Source: Maea johnstoni
Taxonomy: Eukaryota > Annelida > Polychaeta > Spionida > Magelonidae
NCBI GenBank assembly: GCA_963942565.1
Contig: OZ012686.1
Span: 32,281,098-32,345,097 of the forward strand
DNA length: 64,000 nt
Direction: 5' to 3'
The position numbers and the translations under genes were made by a program. Shown here piece by piece: positions 1 to 13,159 of this stretch; positions within the stretch are counted from its first letter, which is position 1, and every line of letters begins with the position of its first letter. The notes beneath the pieces are model-generated. The model was not told the DNA's origin and made no database searches. It was given only the letters and a program-made list of their open reading frames with translations.

Positions 1-671
1 TAATGATAAGCACTGACATCAATCCAAGTAAAGCTGCGTTCCAGACAGTAGTTGCGCATGTCATCCTGTCTAAGTCCTTATAATAGTCCTCTGAAGTAAT
101 AGTCAGTATAATTTGCAATTTAGCAAATGGCAAATTGAACTACAATTAAAAGATGCAAATGATTTATCATTCTCGAGAATATATCAAAGAGTCATGTGAC
201 TATGATTCAAGGCTAATGGTTTGTTTGTCTGTAAATACCGAGTCCCAGAAATGGTATACATTTTATTGACATCTATTAACATAGCAAACGTTGATAATTG
301 CAGTATCCAATTACCGGCTTAATGCAAAGCAAATATGCTCACCTACAATCTAGGGGCGGGCACTGCGATACAAATAGGCTGATATACATTTGGTTATTTC
401 TGAAAGCCAAAGAATTGGCATTTTCTGGCCGTAAAAATAGGAAATCTTTGGCTAAATACTAAAACTATCATATAACTTAGATTTAAGCAGTATTTTAACA
501 CAATGGAGGATTCAACTAAAAAATTGGACCAGCCACCATAGCATGTTTTATGAGAAGTTTTGAACTGCTCTTATCTTTAGGACTGCTATGGGTTGTTATG
601 GGTTGCATAACCCATCATGGTCCACATTTTAGTCCAGATTAATAAAAGTCATACCATAGATTGGAGTTGAG

Positions 672-677
672 TTTATT
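672..677 (-). promoter_or_regulatory. Poly(A) signal AATAAA for the GPCR gene
   Basis: On the minus strand an AATAAA hexamer lies about 120 bases past the GPCR stop codon. It is the nearest canonical signal and the spacing suits a short 3' UTR. The rest of 1-790 shows no gene or repeat that I recognise. Confidence 0.45.
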
Positions 678-793
678 TCATACTATGGACATATCATAAC
701 TAACCTAGTTCTAACCATGGCTCTTTGGTAGTAATGAAAACGTTTAAGAGATCATTATACAATGCCAGTTGATAGCAACAGCAACACAACCCA

Positions 794-1990
794 TCATGGA
801 AGACCAGACTCTATTCTGGTTTGTCCTTTCCTATATTTACACAGAAAAAAATCTTTCATTTTTTCCCTAAAAGTTCTATTTATCCATGTATAAATGAAAA
901 TATTCAAAAGACTGTTGCACATACTTAACATTAACAGTGCTAAACTTACTTGTTTATCTCTGTAAAAATCTAAATCTAAAACCCTGTAAAATACAAGTTC
1001 TCCTATGCTCCACGGAAACCACAGTACAATAGCTTTAAAAGAAATCAAAAAACATATTTTACATCCCTTGCAAAATGTCATGCTGACAGACTCTGAACTT
1101 TCCCTTGCAATGGTTTTTGAATTTGAATTGGCAAATATCTTGCAGCAGGTCGAAACATTTTGGCGGTTTTCTCCCTTTCTACTGGCAACCTGTGCTATAT
1201 GAGCAGGGCCTTTTTCAGCAGACATGGTAGAATTGCCCACAGAAGATCTTGAATGTTGGGTTGTATTATCAATTTGAGATTTGCCTATTTTATCTATGTT
1301 TGACATGCATGCATTTTCAGTGTCAGGGTTTCTACATGGTTCTGTTAACATAACCCCAATGCATGTCCTGCCTCTCCTAAACTGTGCCTTTAACACCAGT
1401 ATAACATTAAGATTTGTTATTATAATTGCAGCCATACTTATCCACACAGTGAGAGAAATAAGTGCTAAAGCTCCAAATAGTGGAGCCTTTTGGCTGAAAT
1501 CTTGAACACAACAATACATATCTGGACGATAAACAGTTGGCCATCTTAAAGGCCAGATACTTGAAAGTGAAGAAAACAAATTAAAGAAAAAGACGAGAAG
1601 TACACAAACCATGAACCGCTTCTGGGTACAGAGCCGATTATAGTGTAAAGGTTTGCATATGGCAATGTACTTTTCCAATGACATCAATAATAGTATATGT
1701 TGTGTGCCTGGCCATACTACTAACCTTATCTTGCCTATTATTTCACAGCCAATATTGCCAATGGCAAGGGAACCAAAAGCTGCATTGACAGTTGCAAATG
1801 ACAGTAATATACCTGTTAGTAAATCATATACAGCAAGTACTATGGTCAGAAGTCTTGAAATAGGAGTTTGAAAACTTTTCAGTTTCAATACCACTATTAT
1901 GATAAGAATATTGCTTATGAGAATCCCCAAGGATATGATTGCATATAAAACAGTTATTACTATATTTGGAATAGAGTGATTAGCTTCCAT
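794..1990 (-). CDS. Intronless rhodopsin-family (class A) G-protein-coupled receptor, orphan
   Basis: A single open frame of 398 residues starting at ATG 1990. The open frame runs a few codons further upstream without an ATG. Seven hydrophobic segments fall near residues 9-35, 47-69, 80-112, 125-147, 170-200, 309-335 and 347-371, with a long third cytoplasmic loop (about 201-308) rich in Ser, Thr and Asn. A sequon (NHS) at residue 4 suits an extracellular N-terminus. LAVYD around D56 is the TM2 sodium-site Asp; C82 and C160/C161 can form the TM3-ECL2 disulphide. The DRY motif is EKY (106-108). The NPxxY motif is NIFIY (363-367), without the proline. A basic amphipathic stretch and a Cys follow TM7, like helix 8. 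It should be a plasma-membrane receptor of unknown ligand. It has no introns, unlike THADA next door, which fits a retro-derived or lineage-expanded receptor family. Confidence 0.88.
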   Translation of the reverse strand: MEANHSIPNIVITVLYAIISLGILISNILIIIVVLKLKSFQTPISRLLTIVLAVYDLLTGILLSFATVNAAFGSLAIGNIGCEIIGKIRLVVWPGTQHILLLMSLEKYIAICKPLHYNRLCTQKRFMVCVLLVFFFNLFSSLSSIWPLRWPTVYRPDMYCCVQDFSQKAPLFGALALISLTVWISMAAIIITNLNVILVLKAQFRRGRTCIGVMLTEPCRNPDTENACMSNIDKIGKSQIDNTTQHSRSSVGNSTMSAEKGPAHIAQVASRKGENRQNVSTCCKIFANSNSKTIARESSESVSMTFCKGCKICFLISFKAIVLWFPWSIGELVFYRVLDLDFYRDKQVSLALLMLSMCNSLLNIFIYTWINRTFREKMKDFFLCKYRKGQTRIESGLP

Positions 1991-1999
1991 TTTAATGCG

Positions 2000-4900
2000 T
2001 TCTACTAATGCAATCAACGAAAAGCATCACAATTCCTCAATAATCCTCGTAACATAACAGCTGGTGACACAATGCAAAAAATTGCAGTTTATGACCTCAC
2101 TTTAAACTGAAGTCCCCTTATTACATGAGGTCAACTTTAAATTCAATAAAGATCTCCATATTCCAAGATAGATATTCCAAAGAAACCATGTATTCCTATA
2201 GAAGCTTATTGGTGAGAGTTCATTGAATGCAATCAACATCTATAGTATCATACCGCATCACCATAATCCTCATGATACATCACAATCGGGAGATGCAACC
2301 TTGCAATATGAAATCTCACTGCAGACAGAACTCTGTTGTGATGTTCACCTTTGAATATAATGCATATCCTCACATTCATATGTAATTAATCCCGATCCAA
2401 TGATCCTCCGTATAATATATGCTTAGAGCATTATGGGTTTGTAGTCCTTTTACTGTAATTTGATGTAATGGTTGGACTAGTGGCATGTAGGTAATATATT
2501 GTCTATAGCTGATATGTTTTTTGGAGTGAATTTCAGTGTGTAAATCATTTCACGCAAACACACACATGGCTTACAGTAGCTTAAAATTACATTGCAATTG
2601 ATGAGTGTTACCATGGTGATGGCATGTAAGTGCAAATTTGTTTAGCTCTAATGTGAAAGATTTCCCTTTTAGTGCAAATAAAATCTAGTTTCACAAAAAC
2701 ACCTAATGCATTAAGGTGGCTTATGGGGTTAATTTGTGAATAAAGGGTCATTTTGAGATTTTTTTACACATGTTAACGCCTACGTTTCCTTATAATCAGA
2801 CCAATTATGAATGTCTAGGCAATCATAAAGGAGAGTGCACAGGCTCTCATAGTCTTGCGCACAAGCAGAAAATGTGACCCTTTTCTCAATATTGAATTTC
2901 ACCAAAATAGGGTCGCTTCAAACATGCATTTTGGGTATCAAACATGAACAGGTTTGCGTGAAATTTGGCATTATTATAGCTCAGGGTATTTTGGAGGGAA
3001 GGGTATAACAGTTTTTCCAGTTTGACTTCACTTTAGAAGTTACGGAATCTGAAAGATGAAAATTGCACTTTTTCTTATTTACACAACTATTCTGAATGAA
3101 TTGGTTACAAAAACTGTGATACCATTCTTTCCTTGTTGATCTTTTCTCAACATCTGTGAAATTTGAAGGTCCTAGGTCCATAATTGTTGGAAAGAGCTGC
3201 ATTTGAAAAAAATGCATGTCTTTTCAATCACTACCCAAAAAGTCTTACACCCTGCTGTGAGGGTACTTTTTAGATTTTTTATGTATTCCTTATCAGAAGA
3301 CCTTTCAGGCAACATATACTTTGTATAGGCTACACAGTCAAATAAAAACAGGGCAGAGGAAAAACAGATCGAAAGAATTTAACCCCACAACCTACCTTAA
3401 GTCATGAGTACCACAATAACTTCAGTCACACCAATTACAGTTTAATGTTTTCAATAGCTCTGCTACACTAAAACATCATGCTTACTAAAATGCCTGATTC
3501 ACTTTACATGACATACACAAATATTCAGGGTTGTCATGAGTAAATAATTGGAAGATATCCATCAGTTTAAACAGATAACAAGTATATTTGCTCTTGCAAC
3601 AACACACAATCCTATGCTTCAAGTAGGAGACTACTTTCGTTTATAATCACTTTTTCTGCCAAATTAAAGTTGCAGACACAGGTCATCTTGAATATCTCTG
3701 TTAAGGGTATTTACAATGTGTAGTTATAAGTTGAGGTATTGAATATGTACATACAATCATAAATTGCTTATTTGTTAATAAAAACTAAATTGACTTCAAT
3801 CTTGAAAATAAGGTTATGCTCCGAGTTGTATATCTAAAGAGATGAAGTTAGGTGCTGAGTATGTTTTGATGTATATGTGAAGTTTCACAGAGCCTTAGCT
3901 AGCTATGCGAGCTAAAAATTGAAATATAAGTTATCACATTTTAATTCTCCCTGGAATATGGGAAGGAACAGAAACTAATCATAAAATCTTGATTAGAATA
4001 TCTTCCCAAATAAAAAAGTTATGGCACTTTCAATAAACGTGATTTTTTCTTCTTCTTTACCTATTGCCTGCTGAAGAAACCCCACAAGGGGCACACCTTA
4101 TGGTTTGCAATAGGAGTTGGCACCTCCCGGGCAACCCTAAGCTGGGGTGGCACCCTGCTCCCCTTGTGATGTGTGGATCTGTCTATAGATACTCTGTATC
4201 TAAAATATCCCTTGGTCCTCTTTGGATCTGAGGGTTCTGGTCTTACTCGCCCTCCTTTTCTTCGTTCACCTAGAATAATTGTACTTTGTCATTGTTCTTC
4301 AACAATGACAAAGGACCACTTTTTGTAAATACCTTATGGCACTAAATGACCTTTGTGTGTTGCTGTGCCTTTAAACACTTATTCATTCATTCTGGCTGAA
4401 TGATGTCATTAGTTAGGTACTTTGCCGCTTTAGTCTTTCTGACCCAACCTTGGCTGGGTGTTTTTTCCTCCTTTTAGTCCCAAAAAGTTTGTCTTTGCCA
4501 TCCAAACTTAGGAGCAGTAATTTCGGAGTGGATATACCTACTTTCTGTCTCTTCTCCGTAAAATGTTGATTTTGCTTATGAGGTGCCCATTGTAAAAGTT
4601 TACTCGAGATCACTAACATTTGTTCTCTTTGCAATGGGAACATTTTGGTGAATACTAGTGTGAGGTGAGGACTCTATCACACTAAGCACAGGTTCCTAGT
4701 CTATGTTTTCATTAGATAATGTCTCTTCTAGTCTCTATCTTATGCTCAATGTCTATGTGTTTGTTCCTGTGGATGGTGATAGATGCGATGGGTGAATCCA
4801 ATTTGGATGCCTATGGAGACCCAGCCATTCTGGAAACACCCTTTGAACCCAAAGTTACATAGGTTCTAAAACGGTCACTAGTGATCACTTAAAAAGCGTA

Positions 4901-5280
4901 TGAAGTACTTATATCCCTGACTCTCTGTGTTAAATGAGATCATATAGCCCCAAAGTATGTGTAATAAGTGTCCAGTTTCACTGACTGGATTGTGGTTAAG
5001 TATTTGATATTGAAAACAAACAAACTTATTTAATAAGGTAAACAACCAAGATGGCAAGACGGAAATCCAGAATACTATATACTGTAGAACACACAATGTT
5101 AGCGTCTGTTTATATATAGCGTACATAGCGTGCGGTTCCGCTTCGCTATATATAAGAACGCTGTACTTTTATCTTACTGTACTGGCGCTGTCAGCGGTGG
5201 CTACTGTTGCTAACATAAAGATACACTATGATGCGAAAATTCCCCAATTTGCTGTATTTGAGACGCGATATATATGTGTT
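2000..5280. other. Intergenic region between GPCR and the TA microsatellite
   Basis: No convincing coding region. It holds one copy of a dispersed repeat (about 3125-3320) that recurs near 21995-22200, and a near-perfect short hairpin at 4284-4313 (CTTTGTCATTGTT and its complement around a four-base loop). Short open frames here have no recognisable motifs. Confidence 0.6.
3125..3320. repeat. Dispersed repeat, copy 1
   Basis: The segment matches about 21995-22200 in the same orientation, including shared blocks such as ACCCTGCTGTGAG and AGACCTTTCAGGCAA in the same order and spacing. Family unknown; no terminal inverted repeats are obvious. The second copy lies in a THADA intron. Confidence 0.55.
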
Positions 5281-5422
<142 letters not shown>

Positions 5423-6019
5423 AGTATATATAAATGAACAGCAGAAACCTACCTGGTGAAGATCGTAAGTAGGAAACTCAAGGGCCTGAGACAATATCTA
5501 GTGAAGTGGGTGTGGTATGATGAGTAATATTGAGAATCAGAAATAACAAGAGATTTCATCCCTTATGTAATATTTATTGAGATATGTACAGGGATTCACA
5601 AGTATAGGGAAATTTGTCTTGGCTTCCGAGTTCCGACCCTTTGGAATACATAGATGAAAGCAATGCAAAGCCTTGAGGCCACTGTTTTACTATAGACTGT
5701 TTAAAGAGGCCCATGCTCATTGATTTTGAGCATCTTATTTATACAACAACTATTGACTTATACATGTTCAAGAAAATGCTATTTTATTTCAGTTCGCCAT
5801 GCATTTTTGAAACATGATAGGAGTATGGTACTATACCACAGCCATGTTTAAAACATTCATATGTCGTTAAAACAGTTTACAAAGAAGATTATATTTCTCA
5901 TGCTTGTCCAGCAATGCATATACAATTGGAGGGGAGAGAGAGTATTAGCCAAGGAGTGTGAAGGAGACAAACAGTGAAAGAGCTGGTTGGCTGTAAAATA
6001 AGGTGAGTGGGCAGCAGCA

Positions 6020-7050
6020 AAAGTGTCTCTGACTGGCCAGATGTTAGTAGGAGTCATTTCTACTGTGCCAGGCTTTAATTATTTCTGGCTCAGAACAGTT
6101 AATGATTTAAAGAAAAAAAACAGTGCTAAAATTGTTATCAATAAATACTGGATAACTGGTGTATCACATGAACTTGAATTTGGACACTGTGTGGAAACTA
6201 ATGATGACAACAAAAAATATTGCCCAAGATTTAGTGCACCTATCAGCTAATAAGCCTGTTACGCTTGGTTTGACAGTGCGACACGTTACTGGCTCGTCGA
6301 ATATCTTAGAAATCCTAAATAAGTTTGGTCATTCATCCTGCTATTCAAGTGTGCTAGAACAGGATACTGCCCTTGCAACCAAGCAACTCAAGACTGGCAG
6401 TATTATCCAGAGGAGTTTATAAGAAGAGTACCTCTGTACTGTTGTTATAGATGATAATGATTTCAGTGAAGAGACTGTCACAGGTGTTTGTATTACTCAT
6501 AATACTAATGATTTGTTAGTGATCTCAATTTCAAGGCTGTCTCAAGTTCAAAAGCATTAGAGTCAGCAGCTTTAGACATGGCATTCTGCTTAAAAATCTT
6601 TCCAGGGGGGACAGGTTATAATACATAGCTGAAGTTAGATCACTTGCCGCTGAGACAAAACTTGGAAATCTCCATATAACTGAAGGAAGCCCCAAAAGAA
6701 TGGATACCATTTATACAATTCTCAAACAAAGTGTAGAAATTGTTGATTCCTTGGAACTTGATAAAGTCACTTAAGTCATGGATCAAGCTTTCTATTCAAA
6801 AGCACAACAGATTCAGGGCAGAATGATCCATTCAAGGACAGATCAGTGATTCGGCCTGTATGGCAAATATAAGTAAATGCTATCAGAATTCTGGGTATGA
6901 GGATATTTTGATAAAGACAGATTTGGTTGCATCAGGCTCAATTAGTGGTGTTCTCAGCTGTGCCATTACAACCGCAGTGTTAGGGCACACCAACATATGT
7001 CTGAAGCTTTACATTGGCTGATGTAGCAGGCCTTTTTTGAAATTTTGTTA
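6020..7050 (+). mobile_element. Decayed fragment of a multi-copy transposon-like coding element, piece 1
   Basis: Broken plus-strand peptides include LGLTVRHVTGS, ILNKFGHSSCYSS, DDNDFSEETVTG and VMDQAFYSKAQQI. From memory, these resemble a large uncharacterised protein family that is multi-copy in marine invertebrates (pattern: D-N-x-D, E-T-x-x-G, T-H, then DQAxYxKA). Whether that family is a transposase or a domesticated gene I cannot say. The copy is heavily broken. A related stretch recurs near 7960-8110, so this is part of a local cluster of the same element. Confidence 0.5.
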
Positions 7051-7799
7051 AATAAATATTTCAGTGTACTAGACATAGCATGTGAACCTTAATGTCACAG
7101 GCCCAACAAAGAAAGTGAATGGCATTTTGTAAGAAGACCGGTTTAGGATGGTGCTGAGAATGTATTAGGTATATGGCCAGAGGGAAGGGCTATTACATCC
7201 TGTATCAATATCTGGTCCTCATATTTGGATATGGTGCACAATCCACTTTTATTTCTCAGAGGTACAAGGGAAGGTGACTGAGAACTTCACCTTGCATCTG
7301 TCGGGAAAATACTGCATGGTTTTTTGCAAAGTGTTTACTGTGCAACGTTTTAACCGGCATACATTTATGAGATGTACAATTTATCCATTACCCATCCCGA
7401 AATACACAGCTTTTAAGCGGAGAATATGTTGTACACCAACATGGCTGGTATGGCTTTTCTCCTATTTCTTATGACATGGCAATAGAACACAGTAAACCAT
7501 GGCAATATAACACAATTTGTACAGATAACCAACACAGACAGAGACACATTCACATGCTCCTGCTATTTTGACAATTTTTCACCTGATCCAGGATTTGGAG
7601 TTAATTGAATTTTGTACAGCACCTGGATTGTCACCAGGACAAAGATAGTACAACCAATTTCTGTAATTTAAAGACATGTGAAGAGAATTTTGATAACAAT
7701 TGTATTCAAGAAACTTCTTGGTGATGCAATAAAGTTATAAGATTGAAACAAAGGAACACTGCTTGTATATCAAAGGATTTATAAAAGGAGCCATAGAAC

Positions 7800-9070
7800 C
7801 AGGCATATCAGCTTGACCTCTCATTAGTGCACTTGACACATGCATCACCCACAGTTATGGAGGACTATATCAAAATGATGTATCTGATTGGCACTTTAAA
7901 GGAAATCACAGGATCCCTTTCAAGTAGTACCAACCAAGGAATAGACAATACACCACACCGAGAACAGTGGTATAAAGTTGTTTCCACCAAAATTATTCAA
8001 TATTCTTGCCCGATAACATGTGTATCAAATGAAGTAGATTTTGGAAGTTTTGTGGAAACTAGCAATGACAACAAAACCAAAATGATATCAATCTATCCAC
8101 ATGATGTATTTTGATGGCACCTTGGAGGAAACCACAGGATCCCTTCCAACAGAATCGGACCTTGACCACGACAGGTGTGAGGTTGGTAAATCAAAACCGG
8201 ATTGTGCAATGCAAGATTTCACACTGACTTCATAGTTATCCCCTTTTCCAGGCAATTCAGCGTATTATCTAAGGACAAGTACACCTATCATCTGCATGGC
8301 CAAGGTTCACTTAATGTAAACGACATGGCACGCTACCTTGGATGTGCAGGACATGAATGTGAAATGGTAGCAAAGATCAGAAGACTTAACTACAGAAACA
8401 AAAAAAAATGCAGGCTGAAAACGATTTCTGAATGAAACTGTAAGCTTAGTTTTCAAAACACGATGAACTTCAAAGGGTTATGCACAAGGCCATAAGTGAA
8501 GTGCAGAGCAAATTAAGTAAAGTCCAGAAGGAACTTAAGGCTGTGGAGGCTGACAAGCGAGAAATCAGGAATAAAAACTAAGTCATTAAGCAGAAGCTCA
8601 TAAGACGACACACATCAGTAGAGAAGATGAAAGAAAAAGTTAAACTGATGAAGGAGGATGCAACAGTTAAGTCTAGTACAGAGCAGCATCTAGAAAAGAC
8701 AACTGATGAAACCTATAAATTGAGGGAGAATATCAAGACAGTTAAAGTTGAAAAGTTTGTGCCCAATTAAGATCAAAAGAAACAAGTCCAGCTGTTGCCA
8801 AAGCACATGATACATCACAAGAAGTAAAACACATGCAAGACCGGCATGAAGAAATGCAAACATTACTTGATGAAAAAGAAAAGGAAGTCAATGGATTGAA
8901 AGTAGACTTGGAGTATTGCGAGACACTTTTGGCGGATGACAAAAAAGGAGTTAAAACTCTTTGACAACGATAAGAGTGCCTACACGCCTGAGGCCAGAAT
9001 TGCTGTTTACAGCCTTTTGGATCAAACTGTTGCGATGGAAAAAATTCCAGAAGTTATCAAGGCATGTGCA
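7800..9070 (+). mobile_element. Decayed multi-copy element, piece 2 (coiled-coil region)
   Basis: From about 8147 this piece is nearly identical to 9898-11092, except that it lacks roughly 280 bases present there (10045-10320). Open stretches encode a Lys/Glu-rich coiled coil with heptads, then a conserved-looking block with SLLDQTVAMEKIPEVIKA. The high identity of the two copies contrasts with how broken both are, which points to a local duplication after the element died. Family not identified. Confidence 0.55.
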
Positions 9071-9619
9071 TGGTACATGTATTAAGACAACATACTAGGT
9101 AAATTATAACACTGATATTGGGGAAAAATATTCTCAAGTAGTTATGAGGATGCTGATACTCAGGGGGACATTTATGGTCTAAAAAGGCCTCACTCCTTTC
9201 TGATGAAGGCAGCTTTTGGATATTATTTGAAAAGAAGTTATGAAACCAAGCATACTCTTAGCCAGGATTTGGAAACAGGTGTCTAAACTGAGGTTTCATA
9301 GACTTTTGGGTGTCCAAAGTGTTGTACGAAGTTCAAATGAATAATGAAATAAACCCCATAAATATATAAAGAGATTTTGCATTTTAGCCCAGTAACTGCT
9401 ATGCTTGTATAATAGGATTGACACAACATGCGCTATCTTCTAGAATTGTCATCATCAGCAATTCCTGAAATAAAGGAATAAATATAATTAAAATTTCTGA
9501 CAATTTATTCTTTTCTGCAAACTTAATCAGAGCAAATATACTTTACCATTAATGGTTTAATTAACATAAATATGTTACTTTACAATTGAAATATCAACTA
9601 TATATGAAATTTGGTTATG

Positions 9620-11190
9620 ATTGATTTATAGAATTGCACAATTTAGTTATGATTTCCTGGACCTCCGTGATCCTGATCTTTCGTCCAAACGTAACCCGGC
9701 CTTCCGTGATCCTGATCCTTCATCGACACATAATCCGGACTTGGGTGATCATGATTCTTCTTCGAAACGTAACCCGGACATCCATGATCCTGATCCAACA
9801 CAGAACCCGGACTTAAAAGATTCTGATCTAACACAGAACCGGGACTTCGGTGATCCTGATCCTGCGTCGAAACAGAACACTGACATAACCTTTCAGACTT
9901 CAACAGAATCGGACCTTGACCACGACAGGTGCGAGGTTGGTAAATCAAAACCGGATTGTGCAACGCAAGATTTCACACTAACTTCATAGTTATCCCCTAT
10001 TCCAGGCAATTCAGCGTATTATCCAAGGACAAGTACACCTATGCTACATGAACAACAGTCATCAGGAAACTGTAAAACCAAAAGTACACCGACGTTAATA
10101 ACTGGGGACTTAGAAATACTAGTACATAGCACCAACATTTATGCCTGTGATCTCTTTGAAGCGGATGACTAGACATTCAATCATTTGATCTTTAGGAACA
10201 TCAGTTGAAAAATGGAGTCAATGTTTATTTCCAATCAACACCTTAATGACTTACAACAAGGAAAACAGCTTGATGAAGAAATCAATGTGGGATTTCTGTA
10301 AGCCTTAGACAAGATTGAGCATGGCCAAGGTTCACTTAATGTAAACGACATGGCACGCTACCTTGGATGTGCAGGACATGAATGTGAAATGGTAGCAAAG
10401 ATCAGAAGACTTAAACTATAGAAACAGAAAAAAAATGCAGCCTGAAAACGATTTCTGAATGAAACTGTAAGCTTACAGTTTTCAAAACACGATGAACTTC
10501 AAAGGGTTATGCACAAGGCCATAAGTGAAGTGCAGAGCAAATTAAGTGAAGTCCAGAAGGAACTTAAGGCTGTGGAGGCTGACAAGCGAGAAATCAGGAA
10601 TAAAAACAAAGTCATTAAGCAGAAGCTCATAAGACGACACACATCAGTAGAGAAGATGAAAGAAAAAGTTAAACTGATGAAGGAGGATGCAACAGTTAAG
10701 TCTAGTACAGAGCAGCATCTAGAAAAGACAACTGATGAAACCTATAAATTGAGGGAGAATATCAAGACTGTTAAAGTTGAAAAGTTCGTGCCCAATTAAG
10801 ATCAAAAGAAACAAGTCTAGCTGTTGCCAAAGCACATGATACATCACAAGAAGTAAAACACATGCAAGACCGGCATGAAGAAATGCAAACATTACTTGAT
10901 AAAAAAGAAAAGGAAGTCAATGGATTGAAAGTAGACTTGGAGTATTGCGAGACACTTTTGGCGGAAGACACAAAGGAGTTAAAACTCTTTGACAATGATA
11001 AGGGTGCCTACACGGCTGAGGCCAAAATTGCTGTTTACAGCCTTTTGGATCAAACTGTTGCGATGGAAAAAATTCCAGAAGTTATCAAGGCATGTGCCAA
11101 GCTGAGTGAATGTGATGTTGACAGAATGCTGTCAGTTGCAACGATTCACAACATTAACCACAGACGCTTAGCAGTAAGCCATTTCCAGCT
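9620..11190 (+). mobile_element. Decayed multi-copy element, piece 3 (fullest copy)
   Basis: It begins with the Asp-Pro repeat tract, continues with a segment ending DLDHDRCEVGKSKPDC, then the coiled coil also seen in piece 2, then AYTAEAKIAVYSLLDQTVAMEKIPEVIKACAKLSE (positions 11010-11110), followed by a RLAVSHFQL block. The last part resembles, from memory, a conserved region of invertebrate transposon-like proteins. The copy is broken several times. It is directly followed by LINE sequence, so its 3' part was lost or displaced. Confidence 0.5.
9660..9885 (+). repeat. Degenerate coding minisatellite (Asp-Pro-Asp repeat)
   Basis: Units of about 27-36 bases encode variations of RNPDLxDPDPSS (for example NPDIHDPDPTQ and NPDLKDSDLTQ). 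The unit length stays a multiple of three and the frame stays open across all units, so the tract was amplified as coding DNA. It forms the N-terminal part of the element piece that follows. Confidence 0.6.
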
Positions 11191-11389
11191 GGTTTATGAT
11201 GCTCCAAAATTGACAAGTTATAATAATAAATTCACAATATGTGGTGCTACATTTGGTATTCTTGGAGGGCATTTTACTAGAAAGGGAAGACTACAATCAA
11301 GCCTTCTCCCTATTCAGATTTTATTTAACTGTATTATATTGGGAAAGTATGAAGAACGAGCTTACAGACTTCTATATTTCAACCAGAAA

Positions 11390-13150
11390 TGTAGGATTTT
11401 TTTCGAAAATTCTATTCAAGAACTGGTGGAAAAATTCGTACCAACTCGACCTTCGAGACCAAACAATCAAAAGGCATGGGTAACCTCAGATTTAAAATCA
11501 CTCTTTAATAAACGGGATCGTGCATTTAAGTGCTACAAGCTAACCAAAATGACCATCACAAGGCAAGGTATCTACAGCTCCAACATGAGACGCAAAAACA
11601 AGAGATCAGGCATACAACCACTACACTGATTCCATCTTCGATCTTAACAGCCCCACTGACGCAGATAACAAGTCTTCCACATTAAAACGATTCTGGTCCT
11701 TAAAATTTAAGAGGAAAGACTCCTGCGGCATGTCACCGCTTCGCAAGAACGGTACATTAGCATACATTTTAGATGTAAAAGGGAAGGCTGGCATACTAAA
11801 CCAACAGTAGTCGTCAGTATTCACCAAGTCGGCTTGCAACACTGTTCCACAGGTTGAATCAAGTTCCTACGAGGAAGAACGCGATATTGTTGTCAACGGA
11901 AGGTGTAAATAAAATCTTAAAGGGCCTTAATCCGAATAAAGTTTGTGGTCCAGACAAAATCCCACTATGTCTGTTAAAAAACCTGGCAGATGAGCTAGAC
12001 GAACTGCTGGCATGCATTTTCCAGGCAACCCTCGATCAAGTCCACGTTCCTTGACAATGGAAGTATGCGCTAATAACACCACAAACATACAGCAGCTAAC
12101 TACAGGCCAGTGTCACTCACGTCAGTATGCTGCAAGCTCTGCGAGCACATAATCTCCAAATCGATCATGGAACACCTTGATACCAATAACATTCTTACCG
12201 ATATCCAGCATGGGTTCAGGGCTAAGCTTTCATGTGAAATACAGCTCCTCATATTCGTCGACGAACTCCATTGGAACCTAGCCAACGGATCGCAAATAGA
12301 TCTAGCAATCCTAGACTTAAGCAGAGCTTTTGACGTTGTGCATCACGATAAGCTCCTCCACAAGCTCAGCTATTACAGTATTCAAGGTCAGACCCTGTCC
12401 TGGATCAGATCTTTCCTTTTGGACAGCACCCAGCGAGTATCCGATGATGACAAAACATCAAAAGTTGCTGCAGTGTTGTCTGGAGTGCCTCAGGGCTCAG
12501 TCTTGTAGCCAATACTCTACCTGGTATTCATCAACATAGCCAGAGTGCATTAAGTCAAGCTGTCAACTTTTTGCTAACGATGGCATGAATTACTGAGAAA
12601 TTGTAACCCCATGAGACTGTTCAATCCTCCAGAAAGACCTCGACAACCTACATGAATGGGAACCGCTGTGGGGCATGTCGTATAATCCAAGCAAGAGCAA
12701 CACCATGCACATCAACCGTAAACTTAAAACCACAGAAACTGACTACAAACTAAAAGGGGAAGTACTCAAGTGTTTGGACTCTGCAGCATACTCTAGCGTG
12801 GAACAATCATGTGCAGAAAGTACCTGCCAAAGCCAACAGGACCCAAGGCTTTGTTTAAAGAAACCTATCGGGAGCATCAAAACCAAAATAATGGCATACC
12901 AAACACTGGTTTGTCCGCAGCTGGAATACTGCTCAACCATGTGGTCACCGCACCAGCAATACCTAATCAACTCCCTGGAGATGGTCCAACCCCATGTGGC
13001 ACGGTTTGTAGTCCAACACGGAAAGTGTCACTTTGATACTTCTAGATCTAAACTGGTCTGAACTCATCCAGCGAAGACTGGGAGCCCAAGTAATCATATT
13101 GTTCAAAATAAACAATGAACTAGTATGTATCCCACCCACCGAACTATAGC
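11390..13150 (+). mobile_element. 5'-truncated non-LTR retrotransposon (LINE, CR1/Jockey-like reverse transcriptase)
   Basis: The start corresponds to the linker before reverse transcriptase (peptide KAWVTSDLKSLFNKRDRAF, near 11470-11530). RT blocks follow: LNPNKVCGPDKIP near 11925, HGFRAKLSCE and LDLSRAFDVVHHDKL between 12200 and 12360, then SGVPQGSVL at 12480. The catalytic FADD box is changed to FAND at about 12570, and a stop follows GSVL directly. A C-terminal block with AYQTLVCPQLEYCSTMWSPH (near 12900) and a LGAQ...LFKINN tail is typical of CR1/L2/Jockey relatives. Several frame changes and stops make it dead. No endonuclease domain or poly(A) tail is visible, and the copy is in forward orientation behind an unrelated element. 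Confidence 0.88.
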
Positions 13151-13159
13151 ATAGTTATT

